A DNA stretch of 64,000 nt, from contig CALIUM010000007.1 in NCBI GenBank assembly GCA_938048735.1, positions 62,001-126,000 of the forward strand. The letters run 5' to 3'. Position 1 is the first letter of the stretch. Each line of letters begins with the position of its first letter. Source of the stretch: an uncultured archaeon (GTDB taxonomy: Archaea > Thermoproteota > Bathyarchaeia > TCS64). The position numbers and the translations under genes are program-made. The notes beneath the pieces are model-generated. The model was not told where the DNA came from. It saw nothing but the letters and a program-made list of their open reading frames with translations, and did no database searches. Of this stretch, positions 38,989 to 48,372 are shown one piece after another.

Positions 38989-40140
38989 TTAGATGTTGCA
39001 TAGCTCCCTTATGGCCTCTATCATCTTGTCATTGTTCGGCGGGCATCCCACCACATAACGCCCCTTTTCCTTAAGCCCCTTGAGGCATGTGCCCATTATC
39101 AGAGGGGTCTGCCTCAGCCCTTCAGGGAGTTCGGCCTTTGGCCCCACAACTATCAACAGGTCTTGAACCTTGTTCAGGAGGCCCATCCTCCCTAGGTCGT
39201 GGAAGACGCTTCTTATCGACCCCCTGCAGGCGCTGCATGCCCCTCCCTCGATGACCGTGACCCCCTCCTGGGGCGCGAGGTCCATCGGTGGCCTCTTGAA
39301 GCTCCTTGCAACGGAGTTGATGCTCTCACCTAGAGTCGTGATCCCCTCTCCTTTGAGGTCTAGGAGCCCCTGCCCCGAGGCCAGCTTGAGATACTCAACC
39401 TCCTCTGGGGAGAATCCCATGATCCTCGCCCCTACCCAGTCTAGGGCGTAGACGTCGTCTCCGGCCATTATCAGGTCCATCTCGAAGATGTCGCCCAGGG
39501 ATGGGCCTAACCCCTCCATGGCGTGGATGGCGTCGACGACCGTCAAGTCCACTGGGACCGCCTTATTGAGGTCCACGATGGCTCTGGCCAGCCCAACCCT
39601 GTGGAATAGGCGTTTCCAGGGTTTTGGGATCACCCCCTTCATGTTCTTCATCCCCAGGGTCATGAGCATCTGATCATGGGTCTTCATAACTGGGACATTC
39701 ACCTTAACATCGGCGTTGTAGAAACTCTTAGAGACCTTTATTCTATCAAGCACGAGGGGGTTTGGAACCTCCACCTCGACCAGCTGGTCCTCATCCACAT
39801 CCACTATTCCAGCTCCGACCCTCTCGGCCATCTCTTCAACTCCGCTCAGCTTGAATGCCTCTGGCGTGGGCGAGCCGTACCCGGCCCCCTCGACTATGAG
39901 GACCTCCCCGGCGCCGGCCTCATATGCCATCTTGACCAAGGCCTCAAGGACCCTTGGATCTGTGGTCACACCCATGCCCGAATGCCTCCCCGTGACTATA
40001 TTGGGCTTAAGAGCGACCCTCTCCCCAGAGCCCACGAAGCGGCTCATCCCACCCAATAACCCTACGGCCTTCTTAACCATCCCTTGGATCTCTTCAAAAC
40101 TCGGCCCCTTCGGCCCCTTGACTATCGACACCTTCGCCAT
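38989..40140 (-). CDS. DUF362 domain protein
   Basis: VALKPNIVTGRHSGMGVTTDPRVLEALVKMAYEAGAGEVLIVEGAG, PVMKTHDQMLMTLGMKNMKGVIP, CSACRGSIRS. Confidence 0.9.
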   Translation of the reverse strand: MAKVSIVKGPKGPSFEEIQGMVKKAVGLLGGMSRFVGSGERVALKPNIVTGRHSGMGVTTDPRVLEALVKMAYEAGAGEVLIVEGAGYGSPTPEAFKLSGVEEMAERVGAGIVDVDEDQLVEVEVPNPLVLDRIKVSKSFYNADVKVNVPVMKTHDQMLMTLGMKNMKGVIPKPWKRLFHRVGLARAIVDLNKAVPVDLTVVDAIHAMEGLGPSLGDIFEMDLIMAGDDVYALDWVGARIMGFSPEEVEYLKLASGQGLLDLKGEGITTLGESINSVARSFKRPPMDLAPQEGVTVIEGGACSACRGSIRSVFHDLGRMGLLNKVQDLLIVVGPKAELPEGLRQTPLIMGTCLKGLKEKGRYVVGCPPNNDKMIEAIRELCNI

Positions 40141-40224
40141 CGCATCTCCGTATTCACCATGGGAATCTAAGGTTTTCTCACGGGGAAGGGTTAAATTCAG
40201 AGGTTTACTAGGACTCAGGGGATT

Positions 40225-40653
40225 ATGGGGGGCAAGGGAGAGGTCATCTTCATCGGAACAGTTAAGTCGGCCGGGGAGGTCTCAACAATCCAGATATTCG
40301 AGGAGTTCTGTAAGGGCCTCCTCGGCATAGAGGAGTACTCGCACCTGATCGTGCTCTACTGGCTCCATCTGAGGGACGACGAGCTGAACAGGAGAACCCT
40401 GAGGGTGGTGCCCCGGAGGCATAAGGGGGCCCCCCTGACCGGCGTATTCGCCTGCCGCAGCCCCTCGAGGCCCAACCCAATAGGTTTGACGGTTGTTAGG
40501 TTAGAATCGGTGGAGGGATGCCTTTTGAGGGTCGTAGGCCTAGACGCAGTGGAGGGAACCCCCATCATAGATATCAAGCCATACTCCCCGAGGGCCGACT
40601 CCGTGCCGGATGCGAAGACCCCTGAGTGGACCTTGAGGGGCCCTCCAACCTAG
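40225..40653 (+). CDS. trmO: tRNA (adenine(37)-N6)-methyltransferase TrmO/TsaA family
   Basis: GIEEYSHLIVLYWLH, GVFACRSPSRPNPIGLTVVRLESVEG, VEGTPIIDIKPYSPRADS. Confidence 0.94.
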   Translation: MGGKGEVIFIGTVKSAGEVSTIQIFEEFCKGLLGIEEYSHLIVLYWLHLRDDELNRRTLRVVPRRHKGAPLTGVFACRSPSRPNPIGLTVVRLESVEGCLLRVVGLDAVEGTPIIDIKPYSPRADSVPDAKTPEWTLRGPPT

Positions 40654-40772
40654 AGGTTAAACTGGCGGTAATGTGTATTGGAAACTGGAATCTGTCATGG
40701 ATCCCTTGGGATATCCCGATAAGTTTAAAATTCTACATAGGATATCATAATTTTAAATGGCGGTGTTGAGAA

Positions 40773-41555
40773 GTGAAATTGGATGCTAGGAAGGTTGCCC
40801 TGATAAGCATCTTCGCGGCCCTCCAGGTTATTCTCTCCCGGCTGCCTGGGATACCCGTCATAGGATTATCATCGGGTAGGATTGAGCCTACGATTCTCCT
40901 TATGCCTGTTATTGGGATGCTCCTAGGTCCCTGGATCGGGGGCCTAGCCGTCTTTTTAGGGAACTTTATAGCCTGGCTCATTCCAAGCACAACCTTCTTC
41001 GGATTGCTCATGCTCCCCACCGGTCCGATAGGGGCAGTGGCCTCAGGGGCCCTTGTGAGCAGGGGTAGAAGATCGGGCTGGAAGATAACCGCCTCCATCC
41101 TCCTACTGCTTACCCTCCTCTGGTACATCTCCATACCAGGTTTCATAGTCCCATATTACCCAGCCCTACACCTTACTGCATTGATCCTGGTCTTGGTCCT
41201 TAGGGGAAGAGTGGCTGAGCTGGTGGAGAGTGATGATAAGAGGAAGATGGCTTCGGGAGCCTTCGTGACAAGCCTCTGCGGGATTATGGCGAACCACATG
41301 GTCGGAAACTTGATATTCATATCCTCAGTCGGCTGGTTCGTCCAGCTGAAGGGTATAAGGGATGCGATCGTGGCCATGGGCTTCTCCTGGCTGAAGTCGG
41401 GTCTACCGAAAGAGGATCCAACAGGTCTTGGAGCCCTATTCGCCCTGACCTTCCCCATCTACATAGTTGAGAGAATCCTGATGACCCTCATAGCCGTCCC
41501 CATCACCGTCGGAATAATCTACACACTTAGGCGAGGGGGCCTCACTAAGATCTAA
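40773..41555 (+). CDS. ECF transporter S-component-like membrane protein
   Basis: KVALISIFAALQVILSRLPG..IEPTILLMPVIGMLLGPWIGGLAVFLGNFI, six-TM pattern. Confidence 0.8.
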   Translation: MKLDARKVALISIFAALQVILSRLPGIPVIGLSSGRIEPTILLMPVIGMLLGPWIGGLAVFLGNFIAWLIPSTTFFGLLMLPTGPIGAVASGALVSRGRRSGWKITASILLLLTLLWYISIPGFIVPYYPALHLTALILVLVLRGRVAELVESDDKRKMASGAFVTSLCGIMANHMVGNLIFISSVGWFVQLKGIRDAIVAMGFSWLKSGLPKEDPTGLGALFALTFPIYIVERILMTLIAVPITVGIIYTLRRGGLTKI

Positions 41556-41761
41556 CTCTAACAATATACCTGAACTCCAGCAAGGCAAACATAGATGAAT
41601 TTCAAAACCCTTTTAAAGGTAAAGATACTCAATATAACTTAAGCTTTACTGGCGTTGTGAAGCGAGCATATAGATCCATGCTTGAAATCAGCTCACTTTG
41701 CAACTTGGTAGAGTTCTGCTCCTAAGCCGGAGCTCGAAAAAAGAATAGGTGGTGAAAGGGA

Positions 41762-42052
41762 GTGAAATTCATAGGGTTTTGGGAGTACGACGCCGAAGAC
41801 GTTATGAAGGTTATCGAGAAGTTCAGACAGATGAACGCCGAGAGGGATGAGGGGGCTGAGAGGTTTGCTAAGACGATCTTCGGGCCATTCCACATCTCAG
41901 GAGAGCATAGGGGCTTCACAGTTTTTGAGACCGATGATCCAGACAAACTTGCAAGCATTTCAATATTCTATACGCCTGAAATGAGGTGGAACTTCCTTCT
42001 AATAAATGACTCTTCCAAACTCACAGAGCTCTACTTAAAGATGAAGAAATAG
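41762..42052 (+). CDS. Small conserved protein, DUF3303-like
   Basis: KFIGFWEYDAEDVMKVIEKFRQM...FGPFHISGEHRGFTVFETDDPDKLA. Confidence 0.65.
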   Translation: MKFIGFWEYDAEDVMKVIEKFRQMNAERDEGAERFAKTIFGPFHISGEHRGFTVFETDDPDKLASISIFYTPEMRWNFLLINDSSKLTELYLKMKK

Positions 42053-42121
42053 CTTAAAACTCTCTCTCAAACAATACTTCCCTTTATTTTTTAAAAATAA
42101 TATTTGATAACTTATTTTATT

Positions 42122-42796
42122 TTAGAGATATTTGCTGAAGATTTTTTCAACCGTCTCAATTAAATTACTTACTATAAAATCAGGCTTAGAAATTCCTTCT
42201 AGGGAACATAATCCTTTTCTATCTAGGAGTATCGCTTTCATTCCGAGTTTTTTAGGCAACTCTATATCCATTTAATTTCATCTCCAACTATTACGGCTTG
42301 TTGAGGCATAATATTTGTGTCTCAAGGGTTTTCAAGTAGATTTTTTGATTTGATTTTTCACAATGAAATGTATATGAATCAACTATAAGATCTATTTTTC
42401 TTCTAACTGGCTTTAGGGCATATATATATTTAAATTTGGCTATGCTTGTTACCACAGCCGTTTTGAGATTTCTCTTTTTGACTCTTGATAATGCTTCTTT
42501 CACATCTGTATAAATTTTCCAACGGGCCTTTTTATAAAGATCCGCGAGCTCCAATAATGTTTTGGTATCTACCTTAACCTCCAATCTTTCTAAAACCCTC
42601 CTCAGGAAGGTTTCCATACTCTATACCCATACCTAGGGTAATCTATGAGGCTAACAAACCTCAATGAGGCCTCTAATGGCTGGATATAAACCTCATAGCC
42701 ACGCCTCAACAAGAACTCGGAGGCCACCCCATGGGGAGTCTCCTCCATGTAAGCTAGGGTCCCATTAAGGTCGAATAGGATGGCCTTAACAGTCAA
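42122..42796 (-). pseudogene. HAD-superfamily hydrolase pseudogene (three frameshifts)
   Basis: HAD motif I KAILFDLNGTL, motif II AVVTS, motif IV AVIVGDEI, and downstream DIELPKKLGMKAILLDRKG, in different frames. Confidence 0.85.
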
Positions 42797-42970
42797 TTAA
42801 CCCCCACCTGGGGCGATCACCTATACTCTGAAGAGCTTAACGCTTATAGAAAAAAAATGGTTCGATGTCTAAGTTTAATGGAATGGTGGGTTTATGAGTT
42901 GGGGATCAAAATTTAACTTTCATGTTGATATAATAGGTATGAATTAGAGCTTAATGGCGGGGCAGGCTCT

Positions 42971-43447
42971 ATGGTTGAACGTCTCTATCCATATGTGATC
43001 TTTCTTCCCAGGGAGAGAAAGAGGAGGGTTCTTAAGGCTGTTTTCGGCTCAGAGGTCCCGGTGGAGATCCTCAGATTCGCGATGAGAAAGGGGATCTTCG
43101 AGAAGATATACCAGAAAGATTTGATATCTACCCTCAACTACTCGAATAAGACGATCATCGATCATCTAAAGGCATTAACTGAACTCACCATCTTGGATGA
43201 GCATATCGAGAAGTCCGAGAGCTCAGGTAGGATCGTCTGGGTCAAGTATTATACCTTAACGGATCTCGGCAGATGGTTCGCCCTCCTCCTCGTCGAGGAG
43301 GAGTCCCTCTCGGATATGGAGAAGAGGGAGATAATCATGAACGCTTTTCGATCCTACACTAGGTGGGTTCTGGAGCTCTCCAAAAGGCTGGGTGTGGGGA
43401 GAGAGGAGCTCTTCAGAATCCTCGACGAGGAGGTTGGAATGGTTTAG
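42971..43447 (+). CDS. Winged-helix transcriptional regulator
   Basis: IFEKIYQKDLISTLNYSNKTIIDHLKALTELTILDEH...YYTLTDLGRWFALLL. Confidence 0.75.
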   Translation: MVERLYPYVIFLPRERKRRVLKAVFGSEVPVEILRFAMRKGIFEKIYQKDLISTLNYSNKTIIDHLKALTELTILDEHIEKSESSGRIVWVKYYTLTDLGRWFALLLVEEESLSDMEKREIIMNAFRSYTRWVLELSKRLGVGREELFRILDEEVGMV

Positions 43448-43580
43448 GGGCCTTTCTGAAGGTTCAATCTCTGCACTATTTCGTCGATTAAGCCTTATGG
43501 AAAGTAGGCTGGAGGCTGCAGCTTTATAGAGATTTTAAAAATGCTTTTATTTTCGGTTCTAGCTAAGTTCTAGGTCTAAT

Positions 43581-44600
43581 GTGTCCTCCCTATCCCTATC
43601 CGAGAGTCTGGTGGAGCCTAGGCGTGTGAGGATCTTGGCCCTCTTCTCAGGGGGGCTTGACAGCACCCTAGCGGTTATGATAGCCCAGAGGCTTGGGTTT
43701 GACGTGGAGGCTGTCCATTTCACGACGCCATTCTGTGTCTGCGACAAGTGCAGGGTGGAGGAGATGGGGAGGAGGCTTGGGTTGAGGATTCACCATGTAT
43801 TCCTGGGGGAGGAGTTCCTGGATCTCCTGATGGATCCCCCTCACGGATATGGGAGCCAGATGAACATCTGCATAGACTGCAGGATCCTCATGTTCAAGAA
43901 GGCTAAGGAGCTCGCGGAGAGGATCGGTGCAGAGTACCTCGTGACCGGCGAGGTTCTCGATGAGCGTCCATTCTCCCAGCGATCCTCAGTGATGGGCCTC
44001 ATAGAGAGGGAGGCCGGCCTAGAGGGGAAGGTGCTTAGGCCCCTCTCAGGCAGGCTTCTATGGGAGACAGAGCTTGAGAGGAGAGGCTTGGTGAGGAGGG
44101 AGGATCTATACGCGATCCGGGGGAGGAGTAGAGCCCTCCAGATCAAGCTCGCGGAGGAGTTCGGCCTTGAGGATTATCCCTCCCCCTCGGGGGGATGCCT
44201 CCTCACCGATCCCCAGTTCTCAAAGAGGCTGAGGGACTATTTATCTCATGAGGGGAGGCTGAAGTTGGAGGACGCTGTGCTTCTTAGGTTTGGTAGGCAC
44301 TTCAGGGTTGGGTCGGCGAGGGTCATAGTGGGGAGGAATGAGGAGGAGAATAGGGTTCTTGAGGCTATCGCTGAGGGGAGGGGTATAACTAGGATGAGGG
44401 CCTTGGGTTATATGGGGCCCATAACCCTGGTCATCGGAGAGGCCGGGGAGGATACATTATCTATGGCTGCGGGCATAACCGCGAGGTACTCTGATGCTCC
44501 CAAGGATGTTCAGGTTGAGGTCCTGATCCTAGAGGGCGTTGAGAGGAGGATGACCGTAAAGGCGGTTGGGGATGAGGAGCTGTCCTCGTTCAGAATTTAG
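43581..44600 (+). CDS. PP-loop ATP pyrophosphatase, tRNA-thiolation (MnmA/ThiI)-like
   Basis: LALFSGGLDSTLAVMIAQRLGFDVEAVHFTTPFC PP-loop; NICIDCRILMFKKAKELAERIGAEYLVTGEVLDERPFSQ. Confidence 0.85.
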   Translation: MSSLSLSESLVEPRRVRILALFSGGLDSTLAVMIAQRLGFDVEAVHFTTPFCVCDKCRVEEMGRRLGLRIHHVFLGEEFLDLLMDPPHGYGSQMNICIDCRILMFKKAKELAERIGAEYLVTGEVLDERPFSQRSSVMGLIEREAGLEGKVLRPLSGRLLWETELERRGLVRREDLYAIRGRSRALQIKLAEEFGLEDYPSPSGGCLLTDPQFSKRLRDYLSHEGRLKLEDAVLLRFGRHFRVGSARVIVGRNEEENRVLEAIAEGRGITRMRALGYMGPITLVIGEAGEDTLSMAAGITARYSDAPKDVQVEVLILEGVERRMTVKAVGDEELSSFRI

Positions 44601-45421
44601 GAAGCCACCCTTAGGATCCTTCCCCCCAAGCCCCTTAGCCTTTCGTCAAGCTCTCTTAGGAGCTCTTCCATCAAGGCCTCTCCAGCCTCCTTGGAGGCCG
44701 CCTCGACCGCTATGTCCATCTTTATCTCCCTTTCCTTCCCCCTCTCATCCATTCCCAGAGGTGGTGTCGCCGCGGGCTTGAAGTAGGCCTCAGGGTGATG
44801 CTCTCTTAGGAGTTCTAGTAGGGGGAAGAAATCCTTCCAGACCATTCTTAGATGGATGCTCCTCGCCACCAGGCTCTTATGGGTTCTGGCACTTATGATT
44901 GGGGCTACGTGGTCCTCGAAGGAGGTCTTCATCTCCTCAGGGACCCCTGGGAGGGCTATTATGGTCGTCTCCCTCTCCTCGACCTTGATGATGGGGGCCA
45001 TTCCAATCCTGTTGGGTAGGGGTATACCGCCCTCCACAATGCGGGCCATCCTCTCCCTCCTGGGGGTGAGTTCCAACCCAAGCTCCTCACACTTCCTTAG
45101 GAGCATCGCCCTGGCCTCCTCGCTTGTCTCTACGCTTCTCCCTAAGGCTCTGGCTAGCCCCTCAACGGTGAGGTCGTCCTCCGAGGGGCCTAGCCCCCCT
45201 GTCAGGAGAAGGAGGTTGTTCCCCCTAGCTAGGGATTCCCTCACAGCCCTAGAGATCTCCTCAACGTCGTCTCCGATGCATGTTATCCTCCTGAGCTGGG
45301 CTCCAAGCTCTGCTATCCTCCTAGCCATCCAGGAGGAGTTGGTGTCCACTATCCTTCCCAGCATGATCTCGTCTCCTGTCGCTATTATCTCCACCCAGTA
45401 ACGGCCTCCTCCTCCCTCCAT
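44597..45421 (-). CDS. cinA: CinA N-terminal (molybdopterin-binding fold) family protein
   Basis: VEIIATGDEIMLGRIVDTNSSWMARRIAELGAQLRRITCIGDD, LLLTGGLGPSEDDLTVEGLARALGR, IIALPGVPEEM. Confidence 0.92.
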   Translation of the reverse strand: MEGGGGRYWVEIIATGDEIMLGRIVDTNSSWMARRIAELGAQLRRITCIGDDVEEISRAVRESLARGNNLLLLTGGLGPSEDDLTVEGLARALGRSVETSEEARAMLLRKCEELGLELTPRRERMARIVEGGIPLPNRIGMAPIIKVEERETTIIALPGVPEEMKTSFEDHVAPIISARTHKSLVARSIHLRMVWKDFFPLLELLREHHPEAYFKPAATPPLGMDERGKEREIKMDIAVEAASKEAGEALMEELLRELDERLRGLGGRILRVAS

Positions 45422-45455
45422 CCCCACCGGGCTTTCCCCCCTACGGTTTGGTAGC

Positions 45456-46631
45456 TCAGCAGTATCCCAGGAGCCTCTCCGCAAGCCTATCCCTGGAGAA
45501 GACTGCGAAGTCCCTGTATCCTAGGGCCTCGGCCTTGGTCTTTCTCCCCGAGGCCACCTCGACGATGAACTTGAAGATCCTCTCCCCCATGGAGTTTATC
45601 GACTCCCTGCCTTCCAGGATGGGGCTCGCATCTATGTCTATGTTATCCTTCATCTTGGCGTAGGTCTCAGGGTTTCCGGTTATCTTTATAACCGGGGCTA
45701 TGGCGTGGCCGACTGTGGAGCCCCTCCCGGTTGTGAATGCGACGACTTGGGCTCCAGCTGCAACCATATGGGTGACCGAGGCGACATCCCACCCGGTTCC
45801 ATCCTGGAGCCAGAGGCCTCCCCTGGTGGGCCTCTCAAGCCTCTCCTCGCTGTTCTCCAGGACCCCCTGGATGGGCCGGGTTCCCCCCTTCCTCACGGCC
45901 CCGAGGCTCTTCTCCTCTATGGTTGTGAGGCCCCCCTCTATGTTCCCCCTAGACATGAAGCGGCTCTCTATCCCCATCATCCTCATCCTCCTCTCCTGAC
46001 GGTCGATCATCACCCTGATCCTCTCGGCCGTTCCCTCGTCGACAGCCCTCCTGGCTAGGAGGTCCTGGGTTCCCGTCATCTCCTGGGTCTCGCTGATTAT
46101 AACGGTTCCCCCCTCGTCTATCAGCATGTCAGCGGCGGATCCTAGGGCTGGGTTTGCAGCGATCCCGGAGGTGGCATCAGAGCCCCCGCACTCTGCGGCT
46201 AGGATGAGCTGGGAGAGTGGAAAGGCCTCCCTTTCCAGCTCGGAGGCTTCCTGGGCCATCCTTTGAAGGATACGGACCCCCTTCTCAATAGTCCTTATCG
46301 TTCCCCCCTCCCCTTGGATGGATAGGGTCTCGATGGGTTTTCCGGAGGGCTCTATCTTCTCAGCCAGGGCCTCTGGGGTTAGAGACTCGCATCCTAGGCC
46401 TACTATGAGGACGCCGGCGACATTCGGGTTAAGGGCTGTGCCCAGGAGGTTGTTGAAGACCATCCCGTTGAATCCGCATCCATGGTACTGGGTGACGGCT
46501 ACGGCCCCATCAACTTGGGATGCAATCCTCTTGGCCGGCTCGAAGCTGCAGTCTATGGGGGCCAGGACTAGGAGGTGGTTGCGAACCCCGACGGAGCCGT
46601 CTGGCCTCTCGAACCCATAGAACTCTGTCAT
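45456..46631 (-). CDS. UxaA family hydro-lyase, large (altronate dehydratase C-terminal-like) subunit
   Basis: GFERPDGSVGVRNHLLVLAPIDCSFEPAKRIA, AAECGGSDATSGIAANPALG, TTGRGSTVGHAIAPVIKITGNPETY. Confidence 0.9.
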   Translation of the reverse strand: MTEFYGFERPDGSVGVRNHLLVLAPIDCSFEPAKRIASQVDGAVAVTQYHGCGFNGMVFNNLLGTALNPNVAGVLIVGLGCESLTPEALAEKIEPSGKPIETLSIQGEGGTIRTIEKGVRILQRMAQEASELEREAFPLSQLILAAECGGSDATSGIAANPALGSAADMLIDEGGTVIISETQEMTGTQDLLARRAVDEGTAERIRVMIDRQERRMRMMGIESRFMSRGNIEGGLTTIEEKSLGAVRKGGTRPIQGVLENSEERLERPTRGGLWLQDGTGWDVASVTHMVAAGAQVVAFTTGRGSTVGHAIAPVIKITGNPETYAKMKDNIDIDASPILEGRESINSMGERIFKFIVEVASGRKTKAEALGYRDFAVFSRDRLAERLLGYC

Positions 46632-46933
46632 GGGGCTCTCCCCTCGATGGGGGCTGGTTGGATCAGGCTCTCTAGGTTGTGGGTGTGGACCCAGGCTCCA
46701 GCTGTGATGGGCCTTGAGGCTACCCCTATCCTCTCCCCATACTTCATAACCTCCTCCCCGGAGCCTATGTCCTTTAGGGCAACCTTATGCCCGAAGGGTA
46801 TGGGCTCCAAAGCCCTTAGCCTCATGGCTATGGCTCCGGATGGGGAGATGATCTCCACCTCATCCCCGGCCTCGATCTCTGAGGTCGCCGTGGCCACGTT
46901 ATCCCCCTCATCAATCATTATCGCCCTCTTCAA
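46628..46933 (-). CDS. UxaA family hydro-lyase, small (SAF-domain) subunit
   Basis: DNVATATSEIEAGDEVEII...PFGHKVALKDIGSGEEVMKYGERIGVAS; 4-bp-scale overlap with large subunit. Confidence 0.9.
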   Translation of the reverse strand: MKRAIMIDEGDNVATATSEIEAGDEVEIISPSGAIAMRLRALEPIPFGHKVALKDIGSGEEVMKYGERIGVASRPITAGAWVHTHNLESLIQPAPIEGRAP

Positions 46934-46936
46934 CCT

Positions 46937-48262
46937 CTACACCCCAATGGCCGTCTCGGGTATCCCCATAGTGGCGTCGGGGAGGACTGCGACCCTGGCC
47001 CTCCCTCCATGGTACGTCCTCAGGAGTTCCACCACCTCTCTCCACTCCCTTATCCAGACTGTCTGCTCCGAAAGCCCGAGCCTCATGTCGTAGCTCCTCT
47101 CCTTATATGGCGAATATATGATCAATCTTTTACCTTTGAGGAGGGGCTTCCTCTCGGGGTTCCAGAGGCGGGCTCCTCTCCTCTTACCATGCTGCCCGAA
47201 GATCCAGTGGGGGATCTCCCCATCAGGGGCGTTAGCTATGAGAACTATGGAGCCCTCCTCCTTAACCGATTGGTAGGCAGGCCAGAGGGCGAGCTGGGCC
47301 TCATTAGCCCTCATATAGGTGTTGGCGACCACTATGTCCATCTCCCCGGGGGCCTCGGTCCTATGCCACCTCAAGGCATCCCTAGAGGCCATTCTATGGG
47401 CCTCTACAAGGTCCCCTGAGTAGACGCTCATGGGCTCTAGGTCTAGGTTTAGAACCGTGTCGACTTTGAAGTCGAGCCCCGCCATCCTAGCAGCCTCCTC
47501 CGCGTCTAGGCGCATGATGTTCCCCTCGTTCTTCAGGTAGCCTGTCGATGGATGCGGCGTCAAACCTGGGCCGAATCCCCCCACGTCGCCATGGTTGTGG
47601 GCGATCGTATCGATCCCCGAGACTCCGGGGAGGATTATCTTCCCTCCCCCAGTGAACCCCATGAGCCTGTGGAAGAGCACAGTCCCTATCCCTATCTTGA
47701 GATCGCAGCTCATCACCTCGGCGTTCACGTATACGGGCGTGCCCCTGCTGGTCTCCCCGAGGTACTCCAGATACTCGTATGGGTTGTGGTTGTAGCACTG
47801 ATACTCTGCTACTATGTCTTCCCCAAGCTTCTTAGCGAAGTCCAGCCTACCGAAGGTTCCGTGGCTCCCCCCGGCCATTATGAACCTTATATTGTCCTTG
47901 GGAACCCCGGCCCTGTGGAGGATCTCAAGGATCGGCTTCACGTACTGGGAGCTTCTCGTAGGTCGGGTCATGTCGTCGATGATTATCGCCACCTCTGGGC
48001 GTCCCTCGACCATTCTGCTTAGGGGCTTGGAGCCGACGGGGTTCTCTATCGCAGCCCTGATCTCCTGTTCCTCCATCGCTCGGTGCCCTTCGCACCCCAC
48101 CTTACACCTCCTCACCTCCCAGCCTTCTGGAAACTCGAGCTTTAGGGGAACATTCCCGAACCATGCGAGGCTGGGAACCGAGACCTCCCTCCCCCTCAAA
48201 TCGAATACCTCAGGTTCTCCCAATTTTGGATATGGAGCTACTTTAATTTTATGTACCATCAT
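46937..48262 (-). CDS. LarA-like nickel-dependent lactate/hydroxyacid racemase family protein
   Basis: VAIIIDDMTRPTRSSQYVKPILEIL, FIMAGGSHGTFGRLDFAKKLGEDIV, GFTGGGKIILPGVSGIDTIAHNH. Confidence 0.87.
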   Translation of the reverse strand: MMVHKIKVAPYPKLGEPEVFDLRGREVSVPSLAWFGNVPLKLEFPEGWEVRRCKVGCEGHRAMEEQEIRAAIENPVGSKPLSRMVEGRPEVAIIIDDMTRPTRSSQYVKPILEILHRAGVPKDNIRFIMAGGSHGTFGRLDFAKKLGEDIVAEYQCYNHNPYEYLEYLGETSRGTPVYVNAEVMSCDLKIGIGTVLFHRLMGFTGGGKIILPGVSGIDTIAHNHGDVGGFGPGLTPHPSTGYLKNEGNIMRLDAEEAARMAGLDFKVDTVLNLDLEPMSVYSGDLVEAHRMASRDALRWHRTEAPGEMDIVVANTYMRANEAQLALWPAYQSVKEEGSIVLIANAPDGEIPHWIFGQHGKRRGARLWNPERKPLLKGKRLIIYSPYKERSYDMRLGLSEQTVWIREWREVVELLRTYHGGRARVAVLPDATMGIPETAIGV

Positions 48263-48372
48263 CTAGATCCATATATACCGTTTTCCAGGACCGTGAGATC
48301 AGAGTTATAAGTTTTTCATCAACAGGCAAAAATCTTTAATCATGTTAAGTTAAACCTACTATATGATGTTGA

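Noticed and set aside
41685-41735. tRNA-like string (GCTC...GGTAGAGT...CTCCTAA resembling a D-arm and Arg-CCT anticodon loop)
   Set aside because: No paired anticodon stem in tRNA register, D-loop too long, no acceptor stem and no GTTCRA T-loop downstream. The only clear structure is a GCTCC/GGAGC hairpin.
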